Under the pieces are notes generated by a model. The model was not told where the DNA came from. It made no database searches and saw nothing but the letters and a program-made list of their open reading frames with translations. From CAWBNS01 sp964445105 (GTDB lineage: Bacteria; Chlamydiota; Chlamydiia; Chlamydiales; JAJFMA01): DNA of 64,000 bases. The position numbers were made by a program, and so were the translations under genes. Each line of letters opens with the position of its first letter. The first letter of the stretch is position 1. Location of the stretch: positions 1 to 64,000 of the forward strand of contig CAYUJS010000003.1 in NCBI GenBank assembly GCA_964445105.1, given 5' to 3'. Shown piece by piece: positions 27,005 through 36,065 of this stretch.

Positions 27005-27573
27005 GGTTTTTCCTCGCAGAATGGGGTAAGTGTTACACCATAGCGATCTGGGGAATTTTATCAAAGATGCCGCTTCGAAGGCGCTATATCGTATGACATA
27101 TTGGCCAAGGCGGCGCACAGTTGAAAACGCGCCCTGGAAAGTACCTCGAGAACGCTGTTAGTACCCAAGTGGTATCCCAGCAGAGGCTTTTCGGGAGAAC
27201 TCAAGATGGTGGTTTCTACCGCCGTGGTGTAGGCCTAGTAGGCTTTAATGACCTTCAAGAGAACGTTGAGCTCAGTATTTTTCAGTTCGTCAAAGCCGAT
27301 TCGGCTGTTTCTTTTGCGTTGGCGATTTGGTAGCCTATAAAGAACAGAATGTCAACCGAAAAGAGCGCCAGAATGGCCTCCTAGTGGAAGCTGAAGCGGG
27401 TTGCATAAAAAATCTTTTTCGGGTACCTAAGGAGAGGTGATCTCGTCTATTTTTTAATTGCACGCGTTGCCAGAGCACTACTTAATGAGCCCAAAAATGG
27501 CCCTGCTCGGGTGTAAAGAATGTTGGTTCGTTGGCCGATTGCCATTTTTGGGAAAAATTGAGGCGTTTTTATC
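27005..27573. other. Gene-poor spacer before the DMT transporter
   Basis: 569 bp with divergent genes on both sides. A TTG-initiated frame at 27121-27333 has no ribosome-binding site or recognisable sequence and is not called. The only structure seen is the inverted repeat at 27490-27552. Confidence 0.5.
27490..27552 (+). promoter_or_regulatory. Perfect 12-bp inverted repeat upstream of the DMT transporter
   Basis: CCCAAAAATGGC (27490-27501) and GCCATTTTTGGG (27541-27552) are exact inverted copies separated by 39 bp, ending 21 bp before the transporter ATG. It could be paired operator half-sites or a leader hairpin that would hide the ribosome-binding site. No U-run follows. Confidence 0.4.
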
Positions 27574-28515
27574 ATGCTATTTAAGGGGACAGCCTATGCG
27601 TTAGGCGCTTGTCTGATTTGGGGGATGATCTTTGTGATCCCGCTCTTCATGGAGGGGTTCAGCTCCATGGAGATCGCTTTAGGGCGCTATCTTGTTTACG
27701 GGACTCTGTCTCTGGCTATTTTGGCCAAAGCATTGATGCAAGGGACCTGTCGCTATCCCTGCTCGATCTGGATGCGGGTTCTGATATTTTCTTTTGTACT
27801 GTCGCTTGGCTACTACCCAGCCTTAATCCTTTCTATCCGCTACGCGAACGCTTCGGCAAGTGCGCTGATTTCTGGGTTGGCGCCGATCGCCATAGCGTTT
27901 TACGGAAATTGGCGCGAGCGGGAATGCAGCTTCCGCAGCTTGATCCTACCCTCGCTGTTGATTTTGGGTGGGCTGGCGACGATTAACGTACCGCACATGC
28001 GGCAAAGCGCTTCCCCCTCTGATTATCTGCTAGGGTTAGGCTGTGCAGTCTTCGCTCTATGCGCTTGGGTCGGTTACGTAGTTGCTAACTCGCAGTTTTT
28101 GAAGCGAAACCCACAAGTTAAGTCCTCTGACTGGACCACTTTGATTGGCGTGGGGGCGCTATTTTGGTCGGTGCTGGTTATAGCGATCATGGGTGTTTTC
28201 TATGTGGAGCATTTTGAACCGCAGCGTTACGTACTGAACGAGCCTGAATTTGCTGTCTTTTTGGTGGGTTGTGTGGTCCTCGGATTGATATGTTCTTGGC
28301 TAGCCCAGTATTTTTGGAATAAAGCCAGCTTTTATTTGCCAGTTTCCTTGGCGGGCCAGATCACAGTTTTTGAGACCATATTTGCGATTTGTTTTGTATA
28401 CGCGGTAGAGCAGCGGTTTCCTCCGCAAAAAGAGGTGTTCGGGATTACGCTCTTCTTAATGGCCACAGTGGTGGCGCTGCGGAGGTCTCTGCGCGCGATT
28501 GAGAAGAAGGCTTAG
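27574..28515 (+). CDS. DMT-superfamily (EamA) transporter
   Basis: 313 residues with ten predicted membrane helices arranged as two EamA repeats (about 5-135 and 150-300), the standard drug/metabolite transporter layout. The ATG at 27574 opens with MLFKGTAYALGACLIWG, typical of the family. Substrate unknown: amino-acid or metabolite exchange is common in intracellular bacteria, but nothing in the sequence decides. Its 3' end overlaps the convergent GNAT gene by 4 bp. Confidence 0.87.
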   Translation: MLFKGTAYALGACLIWGMIFVIPLFMEGFSSMEIALGRYLVYGTLSLAILAKALMQGTCRYPCSIWMRVLIFSFVLSLGYYPALILSIRYANASASALISGLAPIAIAFYGNWRERECSFRSLILPSLLILGGLATINVPHMRQSASPSDYLLGLGCAVFALCAWVGYVVANSQFLKRNPQVKSSDWTTLIGVGALFWSVLVIAIMGVFYVEHFEPQRYVLNEPEFAVFLVGCVVLGLICSWLAQYFWNKASFYLPVSLAGQITVFETIFAICFVYAVEQRFPPQKEVFGITLFLMATVVALRRSLRAIEKKA

Positions 28516-28940
28516 CTGGAGCTCTCACGGTGAAAAAGCATGGGCTGGTCTCCATTCATCGGCTGAAAGCCGAGGCCCTCATAGAAAGGTTGTGTATCGC
28601 GCTCTGCGATTAGACCCACCCAATCTAACCCTTTGGCCAAGCAGACAGCCGTCAGTCGGCGCACTAGCTCTTTGCCGATGCCTTGGCCGCGGTATGCTGG
28701 TTTCACCACAAGATCCTGGATATATCCGTCGCTATAGCCGTCCGAGATCACCCGCCCCATCGCAACAGGTCGGCCATTATGGGTGGCGATCAAAAAACAG
28801 AAGCTGCCTTTGATCATGCCGGGAATGATCTCTCGGTTGTGAGGAGTTTCTTCCCACCAGCCGCCTGCTCGATAAAGGTCAACAACGTCGTCTACCGGCA
28901 GTTCGGCAGTTATTTCGTAGTGGATGGGCTCTTCGGTCAT
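28512..28940 (-). CDS. GNAT-family N-acetyltransferase
   Basis: 142 residues with one GNAT domain. The acetyl-CoA loop is VVKPAYRGQGIGKELVRRL (near residue 78-96), preceded by the beta4 strand YIQDLVV and followed by AERDTQPFYEGLGF. The ATG at 28940 starts MTEEPIHYEI. Substrate unknown. It is a single gene, convergent with the DMT transporter. Confidence 0.87.
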   Translation of the reverse strand: MTEEPIHYEITAELPVDDVVDLYRAGGWWEETPHNREIIPGMIKGSFCFLIATHNGRPVAMGRVISDGYSDGYIQDLVVKPAYRGQGIGKELVRRLTAVCLAKGLDWVGLIAERDTQPFYEGLGFQPMNGDQPMLFHRESSS

Positions 28941-29086
28941 TCGTTAATTCTCCCTTGGCAAAATCGCGAATAGATTCCTCTTAAATCTGTGTGTTGTCAA
29001 GCAAAAAGGTCTCTTTGCCTTAATAGGTACTAATGTGATAATATATCTAAACTATAAACGTAATTTTGATACAACATCGAGGCTTT

Positions 29087-29263
29087 ATGAGCTTAAAACA
29101 GTTTTTTTATTTATTTTTTGTGGGTACTTGCTCCGTGGGATTAGGCAGAGCGATCGATAAGTGTAAAGAAATGTCTGGACTAGATGAAATTCACGCCAAA
29201 TTGGAGCGCAAAGTCGCAGAACGCAAAAATTGGCAGACCGGGGATTCAGCCAGCAGCGAATAA
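29087..29263 (+). CDS. Small membrane protein, 58 aa
   Basis: The ATG at 29087 has CGAGG 4 bp upstream. One hydrophobic helix (residues ~5-20, FFYLFFVGTCSVGLG) is followed by a charged, probably helical tail. It has no recognised family. It lies in the 333-bp gap between the GNAT and mgtE genes, and its stop is 10 bp before the convergent mgtE end. Short length makes it uncertain. Confidence 0.45.
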   Translation: MSLKQFFYLFFVGTCSVGLGRAIDKCKEMSGLDEIHAKLERKVAERKNWQTGDSASSE

Positions 29264-29273
29264 TCCTGCTGCT

Positions 29274-30653
29274 TCATAAAAGGGTTCCTTTTAGCAAAAA
29301 AGTGGCGATGCTGAAGTAGATCATCAGGCCAGTCACGTCGACAAGCGTTGCCACAAAAGGGGCTGAAGAGACAGCTGGGTCAAACCTACAACGCTGCAGG
29401 ATTAGAGGCAGTAAAGCCCCCGAGAGCGTGCCCCAGAGGATGACTCCGACTAGGGCAAAACCGACGGTGAGCGCGACCAATAGCCAGTGCTCACCATAGA
29501 GGTTGCTTGAGAGAAGATGCCACAGGCTTACGCGGCAGAAGCCAATTGCACCCAGTGCGCCGCCTAAAAAAAAGCCCGAGAAAACTTCTCTGCGCATCAC
29601 GCGCCACCAATCCTTTAACGTGACTTCACCTAAAGCTAGTGAGCGAATGATCAGTGTCGAAGCTTGCGAACCTGCGTTGCCTCCGCTGGAGATGATTAGC
29701 GGTAGGAACAATGCCAAAACTACAGCACGCGAGATTTCGTCTGCGTAGTAGCCCATGGCTGTGGCTGTGAACATTTCCCCAACAAACAGAATCACAAGCC
29801 AGCTAATTCGCTTGCGCATCAGCTCAAAAAAAGGAATATCCAGGTAAGGCTCTTTCAGCGCCATCAGGCCGCCGATCTTGTGCATGTCTTCTGTATCCAC
29901 CGCTACCGCTACCGACATGATGTCATCAAAGGTGACAATACCTAGAAGGATTCTCTTAGAATCGATGACAGGCAAAGCTACGCGGTTATATTTTCGGAAG
30001 GTTTGGATGGCGTGCTCTTGGTCGTCATTCACGTGGAGCGCGATGAATTGGCCATCACCCAGCTCCTTGGCAGTTTTGTCCGGGTCAGCCAGCAAGAACA
30101 TACGGATGCGAAAATCGTCTATCAAATGGCCAGCATCATCAACTGCATAAATAACGTTGATCGTTTCACTGTCGCGGCCCTTAGCGCGGATATAGTCCAA
30201 CACCTGTTTCACTGTCCAATCGGGTTTGATGGCAAGGTAGTCAGGCGTCATCAAGCGTCCGACACTGTTTTCTGGATAGCCCAAAAGCCTGATGGAAAGT
30301 GTGCGCTCATCCGGTGAAAGATGCTTCAGTAGCAGGACAACTAGCTCTGCCGGCAGCTCCGCTAAAAGCGCTGTACGATCATCCGGAGAGATGGCGTCTA
30401 GTAGGTCGGCCCCGCGCTGTGAGGGCAGCAATGTTAAGAGCTCTTCCTGTGTTCGCAGCGGTAAGTGTTCGAAGGTCGCGACCGCATTTTTTTGTGAAAG
30501 AGCGTTGAAGATTAATAATTGCAGGCTAACAGGGGCGGAGTCAAGGTACTCGGCCAAGTCGATGGGCAAGGCGGCATTTAGCTGTTCCGAAAATAGTAAA
30601 ACGTTATCGGTCAGCACTGCAAAATCTGGAAGCGATGATTGTTTGCTAGGCAT
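29274..30653 (-). CDS. mgtE: Magnesium transporter MgtE
   Basis: 459 residues in the MgtE order: N-terminal helical superhelix domain (~20-130), two CBS domains (~135-260) that sense Mg2+, a connecting helix, and five membrane helices (~285-455) with the pore signature SSGGNAGSQASTLIIRSLALGE. The ATG at 30653 fits. It is the likely main Mg2+ channel of the cell and stands as a single gene. Confidence 0.95.
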   Translation of the reverse strand: MPSKQSSLPDFAVLTDNVLLFSEQLNAALPIDLAEYLDSAPVSLQLLIFNALSQKNAVATFEHLPLRTQEELLTLLPSQRGADLLDAISPDDRTALLAELPAELVVLLLKHLSPDERTLSIRLLGYPENSVGRLMTPDYLAIKPDWTVKQVLDYIRAKGRDSETINVIYAVDDAGHLIDDFRIRMFLLADPDKTAKELGDGQFIALHVNDDQEHAIQTFRKYNRVALPVIDSKRILLGIVTFDDIMSVAVAVDTEDMHKIGGLMALKEPYLDIPFFELMRKRISWLVILFVGEMFTATAMGYYADEISRAVVLALFLPLIISSGGNAGSQASTLIIRSLALGEVTLKDWWRVMRREVFSGFFLGGALGAIGFCRVSLWHLLSSNLYGEHWLLVALTVGFALVGVILWGTLSGALLPLILQRCRFDPAVSSAPFVATLVDVTGLMIYFSIATFLLKGTLL

Positions 30654-30756
30654 AGCTCACGCATAAACCTAACGTGGAGTAAAAAGCAACCTTGACCTAG
30701 GCTTACCAGCGAGGTAGACTATGAGCACTTAACTTTGCCTGATTAAAGATTATAAT

Positions 30757-31836
30757 ATGCATCGAATCCTCTGTGCTTTGTCCCTCAGCCTACTGCTGAC
30801 CTCTTGCTGTCCCAAGCTGCTGGTACCAGAAAATGACGTCTGTGACCCAGAGCCGTTCTTTATTCCCGAAAGGGTACGTGTCGCTCTGGTGTTAGGAAGC
30901 GGCGGCGTACGTGGCCTGGCTCACGTTGGTGTGTTGGAAGAACTAGAGGCGAACGGTATCTACCCAGACTTGATCATTGGGTGTAGCGCAGGAAGTATTG
31001 TAGGGGCTCTCTATGCCGACAATCCCTCCATTAAAGAGATCAAAGATGCCGTTTGGAGTATAGGTGTAGATTCTGTGCTCGATATCAGCCTTTGGAAGTG
31101 CCGCTATGGCCTTTCGCAGGGCGCCAGGATGCAAAACATGCTGCACCGTTGTTTGCGAGCTACCACTTTTGAAGAGCTGAAGATTCCCTTGGTTGTGGTG
31201 GCAGCGGATTTGTATAGCGGCGAGTTAGTTCCTATGGGCTCAGGAGATCTTGTAAGCGCTGTTCAGTCCTCTTGTTCCATCCCGTTTGTATTTGTGCCTT
31301 GTCAACGTCAAGGGCGCGTGCTGATCGACGGGGGAACAATCAACCCCGTCCCTTCGATCGTGGCGCACGATCTCGGCGCCGAGATCGTGATCGCGGTCGA
31401 CCTTTGCGAACTTTTACCCAAGACCTTTCCCACCAATCTGTTTGCTATTTTAGACCGCGCCACAGAGATTGCGTTCATGTGGCAGAACGAGGTGTGTACG
31501 CGACATGCTGATATCGTGATACGCCCCAAAACATGCGGCATAGGCTGTTTCAATGACAAAGCCAAACAGCAGCTTTACGAGGCGGGGCGATACGCTACGC
31601 GCAAGAAGATGGCGCAGATCAAAGAACTTGTGGATAAGCTACCGCCTAAAGAAGTCTCGTGTAATCGGCTTTTCAGCCCTAAATGCTACACCCCGAATAT
31701 CTTCCAAGACTTATGGGAAGAGCTTTGTACAGTGCCTAAGGAGCTCTCTGAGATGGCTTCCGGGGAGGCTAACGAACAGAGTGAAATGTTTTTTATTGAT
31801 TCAGGCAGCGAAGCCACAGTGACTGTCATCGAATAA
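30757..31836 (+). CDS. Patatin-like phospholipase, lipoprotein
   Basis: 359 residues. The signal peptide ends in a lipobox (SLLLTSCC), predicting a lipid-anchored protein. Patatin core: oxyanion loop LGSGGVRGLAHVG (near residue 46), nucleophile elbow GCSAGSIVGAL (near 75) and catalytic Asp in LIDGGTINPVP (near 190); the Ser-Asp dyad is intact. C-terminal ~100 residues are charged and not recognised. Phospholipase A-type activity on bacterial or host membranes is inferred. The ABC-F gene follows 22 bp later and may be co-transcribed. Confidence 0.9.
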   Translation: MHRILCALSLSLLLTSCCPKLLVPENDVCDPEPFFIPERVRVALVLGSGGVRGLAHVGVLEELEANGIYPDLIIGCSAGSIVGALYADNPSIKEIKDAVWSIGVDSVLDISLWKCRYGLSQGARMQNMLHRCLRATTFEELKIPLVVVAADLYSGELVPMGSGDLVSAVQSSCSIPFVFVPCQRQGRVLIDGGTINPVPSIVAHDLGAEIVIAVDLCELLPKTFPTNLFAILDRATEIAFMWQNEVCTRHADIVIRPKTCGIGCFNDKAKQQLYEAGRYATRKKMAQIKELVDKLPPKEVSCNRLFSPKCYTPNIFQDLWEELCTVPKELSEMASGEANEQSEMFFIDSGSEATVTVIE

Positions 31837-31858
31837 CCAAAACCTAGTGTATTTTATC

Positions 31859-33640
31859 ATGTTACAACTGAAGTTAGTATCAAAGTCCTTTGGTGGACAA
31901 AAGCTCTTAGATGAGGTCTCTTTGTGCGTGAGCCACGGAGAGCGCGTCGCACTTGTGGGGCGCAATGGCGCCGGCAAATCTACGCTGCTGCGTTTGATCG
32001 CAGGCGAAGAAGAGGTAGACGGCGGAAGCATCATGATCCCCAGAGGTTATCGCATCGGCTTTTTGCATCAGCACCTCGATGTGACGGAATATACCGTGAT
32101 CGACGAAGCAGCTCTTGGACTGGTGCAGGACAGGCCGGAGCATCGTCATCGCGTCGAGGCGTTGCTGTTTGGTCTTGGCTTTTCCAAAGACGACCTCTAC
32201 AGCCACCCGGACTCTTTTTCAGGCGGATACCGCATCCGCATTCACCTGGCGAAACTACTCGCTTCAGAACCTGATTGCTTGCTTTTAGATGAACCCTCCA
32301 ACTACCTAGACATAGTTTCGCTTCGCTGGCTGGTGCGCTTTTTGCAGCGCTGGAAGGGTGAAATGATCGTTATCTCCCATGACCGCGAGCTGCTCGATGC
32401 CATCTCTACGCACACCGTGGGCATTCATCGCAAAGAACTCAAGAAGGTGGAGGGTGGGACCGAAGAGTACTATTCGCAGATTCTTCTAGAAGAAGAGGTT
32501 TTCGAAAAGACGCGTGTAAAAACGGAAAAGAAAAAAGCGCACATGCAATCTTTTGTAGACCGTTTCGGTGCCAAGGCCAGCAAGGCAGGCCAGGCCCAAT
32601 CCAGAATGAAAGCGCTGGCGCGCTTACCTGTTTTGGAGCAGTTAGCTGCGCTTGAAAATCTTGATTTTAAGTTTCGCTATGCGCAGTTTAACAGCCAAAA
32701 GGTTCTGGCCGCCACAGATTTAGGGTTCGCCTACCCCGAGATGGACCATCGTATCATAAACCAATTTGACCTGCTGGTCGAAAAACAGCAGAAGTTGGCC
32801 CTTATCGGTAAAAACGGCAAGGGTAAGTCCACTCTGTTACAGCTTTTGGGAGGCATTTTAGTACCGCAGGAGGGAGTAGTCAAACTCTCTGAGAACGTGC
32901 GTATTGGCTACTTTGGACAAACGCACATTGAGCGCTTAAATTTGGCCAAGACGGTTCATGAAGAGGTTTCTACAGCTAACCCGAATCTGACCTATTCCTC
33001 AGTGCGCGCCATCTGCGGAGCGATGATGTTCTCAGGGGATGCAGCGGAGAAAAAAATCTCGGTACTGTCTGGGGGCGAGCGCAGTCGGGTGCTTTTGGGC
33101 AAGATTTTAGCCGCCCCTTGCAATCTCCTTCTCTTAGATGAGCCTACTAACCACCTAGACATGGAATCTGTGGAGGCTTTGGTTACGGCCATCGAGCTGT
33201 TTGAGGGGGCCGTGATTCTCGTCACTCATGCCGAATGGATTTTGCGCAGGTTGCCTGAACGGTTGGTGATCTGTCGCGATGTGGATAAAATAGTTTTTGA
33301 GGGTACTTACGAAAACTTCTTGGAGAAAATTGGCTGGGAGGAGGGAAAACCCGCAGCGCCAGAGAAAAAACCTTCTAAACCCATTTTAGGACGCAAAAAT
33401 CCTGCTCAGGCAGCTCTAAGAAAACGCATGGCTGATCTAGAAAAACAGATCACGGAGGTGGAGGTGGCGATGGAGGCCTGCACCAATAAGATCATAGAAG
33501 CCACCCATGTGCATAACGCCACTTCTATGGGCAAGCTATCCAAAGAGCTCGATCAGCTGCAGGTAAAGTTGGATCTATACTATCATGAGTATGGCGTGGC
33601 CGAGAAACTAGCAGCGGAGGTAGAGAGCAGCCCCCACTAA
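31859..33640 (+). CDS. ABC-F family ATPase (ribosome-associated type)
   Basis: 593 residues, soluble, with two ABC cassettes and no membrane domain. Walker A1 GRNGAGKSTLL (near 37), signature 1 SGGYRIRIHLAKLLA, Walker B1 LLLDEPSNYLDI; Walker A2 GKNGKGKSTLLQ (near 320), signature 2 LSGGERSRVLLGK, Walker B2 LLLDEPTNHLDM. A linker with a coiled-coil arm lies between, and a Lys/Glu-rich coiled coil ends the protein, as in Uup/YheS-type factors. It probably acts on the ribosome E site. The ATG at 31859 is preferred over GTG at 31847. Its last codons and TAA fall inside TIR element copy C. Confidence 0.9.
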   Translation: MLQLKLVSKSFGGQKLLDEVSLCVSHGERVALVGRNGAGKSTLLRLIAGEEEVDGGSIMIPRGYRIGFLHQHLDVTEYTVIDEAALGLVQDRPEHRHRVEALLFGLGFSKDDLYSHPDSFSGGYRIRIHLAKLLASEPDCLLLDEPSNYLDIVSLRWLVRFLQRWKGEMIVISHDRELLDAISTHTVGIHRKELKKVEGGTEEYYSQILLEEEVFEKTRVKTEKKKAHMQSFVDRFGAKASKAGQAQSRMKALARLPVLEQLAALENLDFKFRYAQFNSQKVLAATDLGFAYPEMDHRIINQFDLLVEKQQKLALIGKNGKGKSTLLQLLGGILVPQEGVVKLSENVRIGYFGQTHIERLNLAKTVHEEVSTANPNLTYSSVRAICGAMMFSGDAAEKKISVLSGGERSRVLLGKILAAPCNLLLLDEPTNHLDMESVEALVTAIELFEGAVILVTHAEWILRRLPERLVICRDVDKIVFEGTYENFLEKIGWEEGKPAAPEKKPSKPILGRKNPAQAALRKRMADLEKQITEVEVAMEACTNKIIEATHVHNATSMGKLSKELDQLQVKLDLYYHEYGVAEKLAAEVESSPH

Positions 33641-33760
33641 AAAATAAGCAATCGGCCTCATGCTGTTGCCTATCCGCAGCTGAGGCTACCAATTTCGTCG
33701 CAAGCTAAGCCTTCTGTCAACCCTCGCCGAGCCAGTTTCTTGTTTCAGCAGAAGCTGCTG
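33627..33760 (+). repeat. TIR element, copy C (degraded)
   Basis: About 134 bp in copy B orientation. The left end AGCAGCCCCCACTAAAAAA includes the stop codon of the ABC-F gene; the interior shares GAGGCTACCAATTTCGTCGCAAGCTAAGCC-type blocks (33693-33714) and TTCTGTCAACCCTC with copies A/B; the right end TTTCAGCAGAAGCTGCTG is a diverged TIR. It lies about 90 bp before the His/Cys-rich gene. Confidence 0.7.
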
Positions 33761-33847
33761 CAGAGGCTGAAACCCGGTTGCTTTTTTTTCGCTAATCTGT
33801 CATCCATAGTGGTATCTACCACAACGTCTTTTACTAAGGAGAAGGAT

Positions 33848-34192
33848 ATGGGAAAATGCGATGATCATTGCGGCTCTCACGATCACGAGCACCGCCACCA
33901 TCACCACAGTTGCGCAGACGAATTCGAAAGCTGCTGTGAAGATGATTGCTACGAGGACTGCGATAGCGACTTTGCTGAAGAGATGCTAGAACTAGCTGAC
34001 GACGCTTGGCTGTGTTTGTTGAAAGACAAAGTCAAAGAGCAAATTTTGGCCACTAGCGGTAAGCAGCTTGATGAACTAGCTAAGCTAATCTCCGAAGCCA
34101 ATTGCGCCCGTTGGAAGTCAAAAATGGCAGAAGAAGCTGCCGTAGACGGATTTAGGGATGAATTGCGCAGTTTTTTTGGTAAATGCGAGTAG
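33848..34192 (+). CDS. Small His/Cys-rich acidic protein, 114 aa
   Basis: No family recognised. The ATG at 33848 is preceded by GGAGAAGG; the longer TTG frame overlaps the repeat and is rejected. The first 40 residues hold 7 Cys and 8 His (CDDHCGSHDHEHRHHHH, then CC...C...C), a dense potential metal-binding tail, without a signal peptide. Residues ~40-114 are predicted helical (ELADDAWLCLLKDKVKEQI, EANCARWKSKM). A cytoplasmic metal store, metallochaperone or zinc-loaded adaptor are possibilities. It ends in a strong terminator and is monocistronic. Confidence 0.75.
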   Translation: MGKCDDHCGSHDHEHRHHHHSCADEFESCCEDDCYEDCDSDFAEEMLELADDAWLCLLKDKVKEQILATSGKQLDELAKLISEANCARWKSKMAEEAAVDGFRDELRSFFGKCE

Positions 34193-34213
34193 TAAGTAAC
34201 TCTAAGAACGCCA

Positions 34214-34253
34214 AAAACGGCAGTCGGGCTGAACGTCCAACTGCCGTTTTTTT
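34214..34253 (+). terminator. Intrinsic terminator after the His/Cys-rich gene
   Basis: The 11-bp stem AAAACGGCAGT / ACTGCCGTTTT has a 15-nt loop and is followed by T residues. Because the stem ends in A/T tracts on both sides it may also serve the convergent ABC-F gene ending at 34278. Confidence 0.9.
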
Positions 34254-34277
34254 AGAGCGGTCGTATGCCAGAATATC

Positions 34278-36065
34278 CTAGGCTGTATTTTTTTTGCTTA
34301 GTTCTTCCCAGCGGAGGTAAAGCTGCTCTATCTGATTTTCGGCCAGGCCTACGGCTGCGCAGAGATCGTGTAGGCGTTGGCCATCTCCCGCGATAACAGG
34401 GTCACATAGCAGTTTGTTGAGCTGTTTGACCTCTTCTTCTAGCTTGGCGATCTTGCCTTCCAGCTGTTCATATTCGCGTTTTTCGGTGTAAGAAAGCTTC
34501 GTTTTAGGAGCTGCTGATAGTTCTTTCTTTTTCTCCCTTGTTGGCTCTGAGACGTTTTTGATAGGTGCCTGAGTCGTTTGCCACTGTGCGTAGTCCGCGT
34601 AAAACTCAGTTTTGTCTGGATCGCCCAGCGCTAGCACCGAATTGCAAATGCGGTCGAGCATGCAGCGATCGTGTGTGATTAGGACGACGGCACCAGGAAA
34701 ATCGATGAGGCCATTTTCTAGCATCTCTAGCGTGGGGATGTCGAGGTCGTTGGTGGGCTCATCGAGCAACAGCAGATCAGCTGGCTGTAGCATGAGGTGT
34801 GCAACGGAGATACGGGCTCGCTCACCCCCAGAGAGCTTTCCTATAGGCATGTCCAGCACGTCCGGGGAGAAGAGAAATCGTTGACACCAGCCGTTGACGT
34901 GAATGGGCTGACCACGGAAATTCACAAAATCGCCGTTAGGGGAGAGCGCCTGTCGCAGCGAAAGAGTATCAGGCAAACGCGCGCGGTGCTGGTCGAAGTA
35001 CACGACTTTTAAGGCGTCGGCTCGTTTCAGGGTCCCTTGATCGGGGGCCAGTTCGTTAGCGAGCAGGCGCAGTAAAGTGGTCTTGCCGCAGCCGTTAGGA
35101 CCCATGAGACCGATGCGCGAACCCGGCGAGAGGGTGAGGTCGAGATTGCGAAAAAGCAGCCGATCTCCCAGCGTTTTACTCAGATTTTTACCGGTGAGCA
35201 GTTTTCGTGTTTGACGTTCGGTGCCTTCAAAATCGATGTCGGCCTTATGCTGGCGATTGCGTTTATGGACGTCGGAAAGTTCTTTCAGAGTATCGTGGGC
35301 GTCATCGATGCGCGACTGGGCTTTGGTGGTGCGCGCCTTTGGCGACTGGCGCAGCCATTCAGTTTCTTTACGCGCTTTGGAGGCGATGGAGCGCTCCTGT
35401 TGGAGCTGTCCCTCTAGAAAGAGCTGCTTCTGCGCGAGAAACTGACTATAGGGGCCGTCGATGGCGAACATGCCCCTGGGATAGGCTTTGTTGATCTCTA
35501 CCACGCGATTGGTGGCGTTCTGTAGAAAGTAGCGGTCATGGCTGACCAGGATATAGGTGGTTGCTTCCCGCGCGAGGAACTTCTCCAGCCAAACAATACC
35601 TTCGAGATCCAGGTGGTTCGTCGGTTCGTCGAGGAGAAGTAGGTCGGGAGAAGAGATCAGCTCCCTAGCCAGGGCTAGGCGCTTTTTCCAGCCGCCAGAC
35701 AGAAGTGCCGCTGAACGGTCGCTTTGGCGGAAACCAAATTTGCTCAGCCAGGTTTCGGCGTGGCGCTCTTTTTCGTAATCGGGCCCGGACGGCTGAGCGT
35801 CGACGAGTACTTCCAAGGGAGATTTGTCTGGAAATTCGCAAGTTTGCGGCACATAGCCAATGCGCAGGCCTTTGCGTGGCGCGAGGGTGCCGACGTCTGG
35901 GCTTTCCAGTCCGGCGATGATCTTCAATAGCGTGGTTTTTCCCGAGCCGTTGGGACCGATTAGCCCTAAGTGGTCGCCTGAAAAAATGCTTAGGGTTAAG
36001 TCTTTGAATAGATTGCGCGTCCCGATTGATTTAGAAACAGCCTGGCAGCTATAGAGTAGGTTCAT
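34278..36065 (-). CDS. uup: ABC-F ATPase Uup
   Basis: 595 residues with two soluble ABC cassettes: Walker A1 GPNGSGKTTLLK (near 36), signature 1 LSGGWKKRLALARELI, Walker B1 LLLDEPTNHLDLEG; Walker A2 GPNGCGKTTLLR, signature 2 LSGGERARISVAHLML, Walker B2 LLLDEPTNDLDI. The C-terminal ~75 residues form a Lys/Glu-rich coiled coil (starting near residue 515), the DNA-binding tail diagnostic of Uup, which affects ribosome function and transposon excision. It is a separate paralogue of the ABC-F gene 2 kb upstream; the two are convergent. Confidence 0.92.
   Translation of the reverse strand: MNLLYSCQAVSKSIGTRNLFKDLTLSIFSGDHLGLIGPNGSGKTTLLKIIAGLESPDVGTLAPRKGLRIGYVPQTCEFPDKSPLEVLVDAQPSGPDYEKERHAETWLSKFGFRQSDRSAALLSGGWKKRLALARELISSPDLLLLDEPTNHLDLEGIVWLEKFLAREATTYILVSHDRYFLQNATNRVVEINKAYPRGMFAIDGPYSQFLAQKQLFLEGQLQQERSIASKARKETEWLRQSPKARTTKAQSRIDDAHDTLKELSDVHKRNRQHKADIDFEGTERQTRKLLTGKNLSKTLGDRLLFRNLDLTLSPGSRIGLMGPNGCGKTTLLRLLANELAPDQGTLKRADALKVVYFDQHRARLPDTLSLRQALSPNGDFVNFRGQPIHVNGWCQRFLFSPDVLDMPIGKLSGGERARISVAHLMLQPADLLLLDEPTNDLDIPTLEMLENGLIDFPGAVVLITHDRCMLDRICNSVLALGDPDKTEFYADYAQWQTTQAPIKNVSEPTREKKKELSAAPKTKLSYTEKREYEQLEGKIAKLEEEVKQLNKLLCDPVIAGDGQRLHDLCAAVGLAENQIEQLYLRWEELSKKNTA

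Noticed and set aside
27121..27333. 70-codon frame in the spacer before the DMT transporter
   Set aside because: TTG start, no ribosome-binding site, unremarkable composition and no recognisable motif.
33740..33847. N-terminal extension of the His/Cys-rich protein
   Set aside because: It would lie inside the degraded repeat and start with TTG, while GGAGAAGG marks the ATG at 33848.
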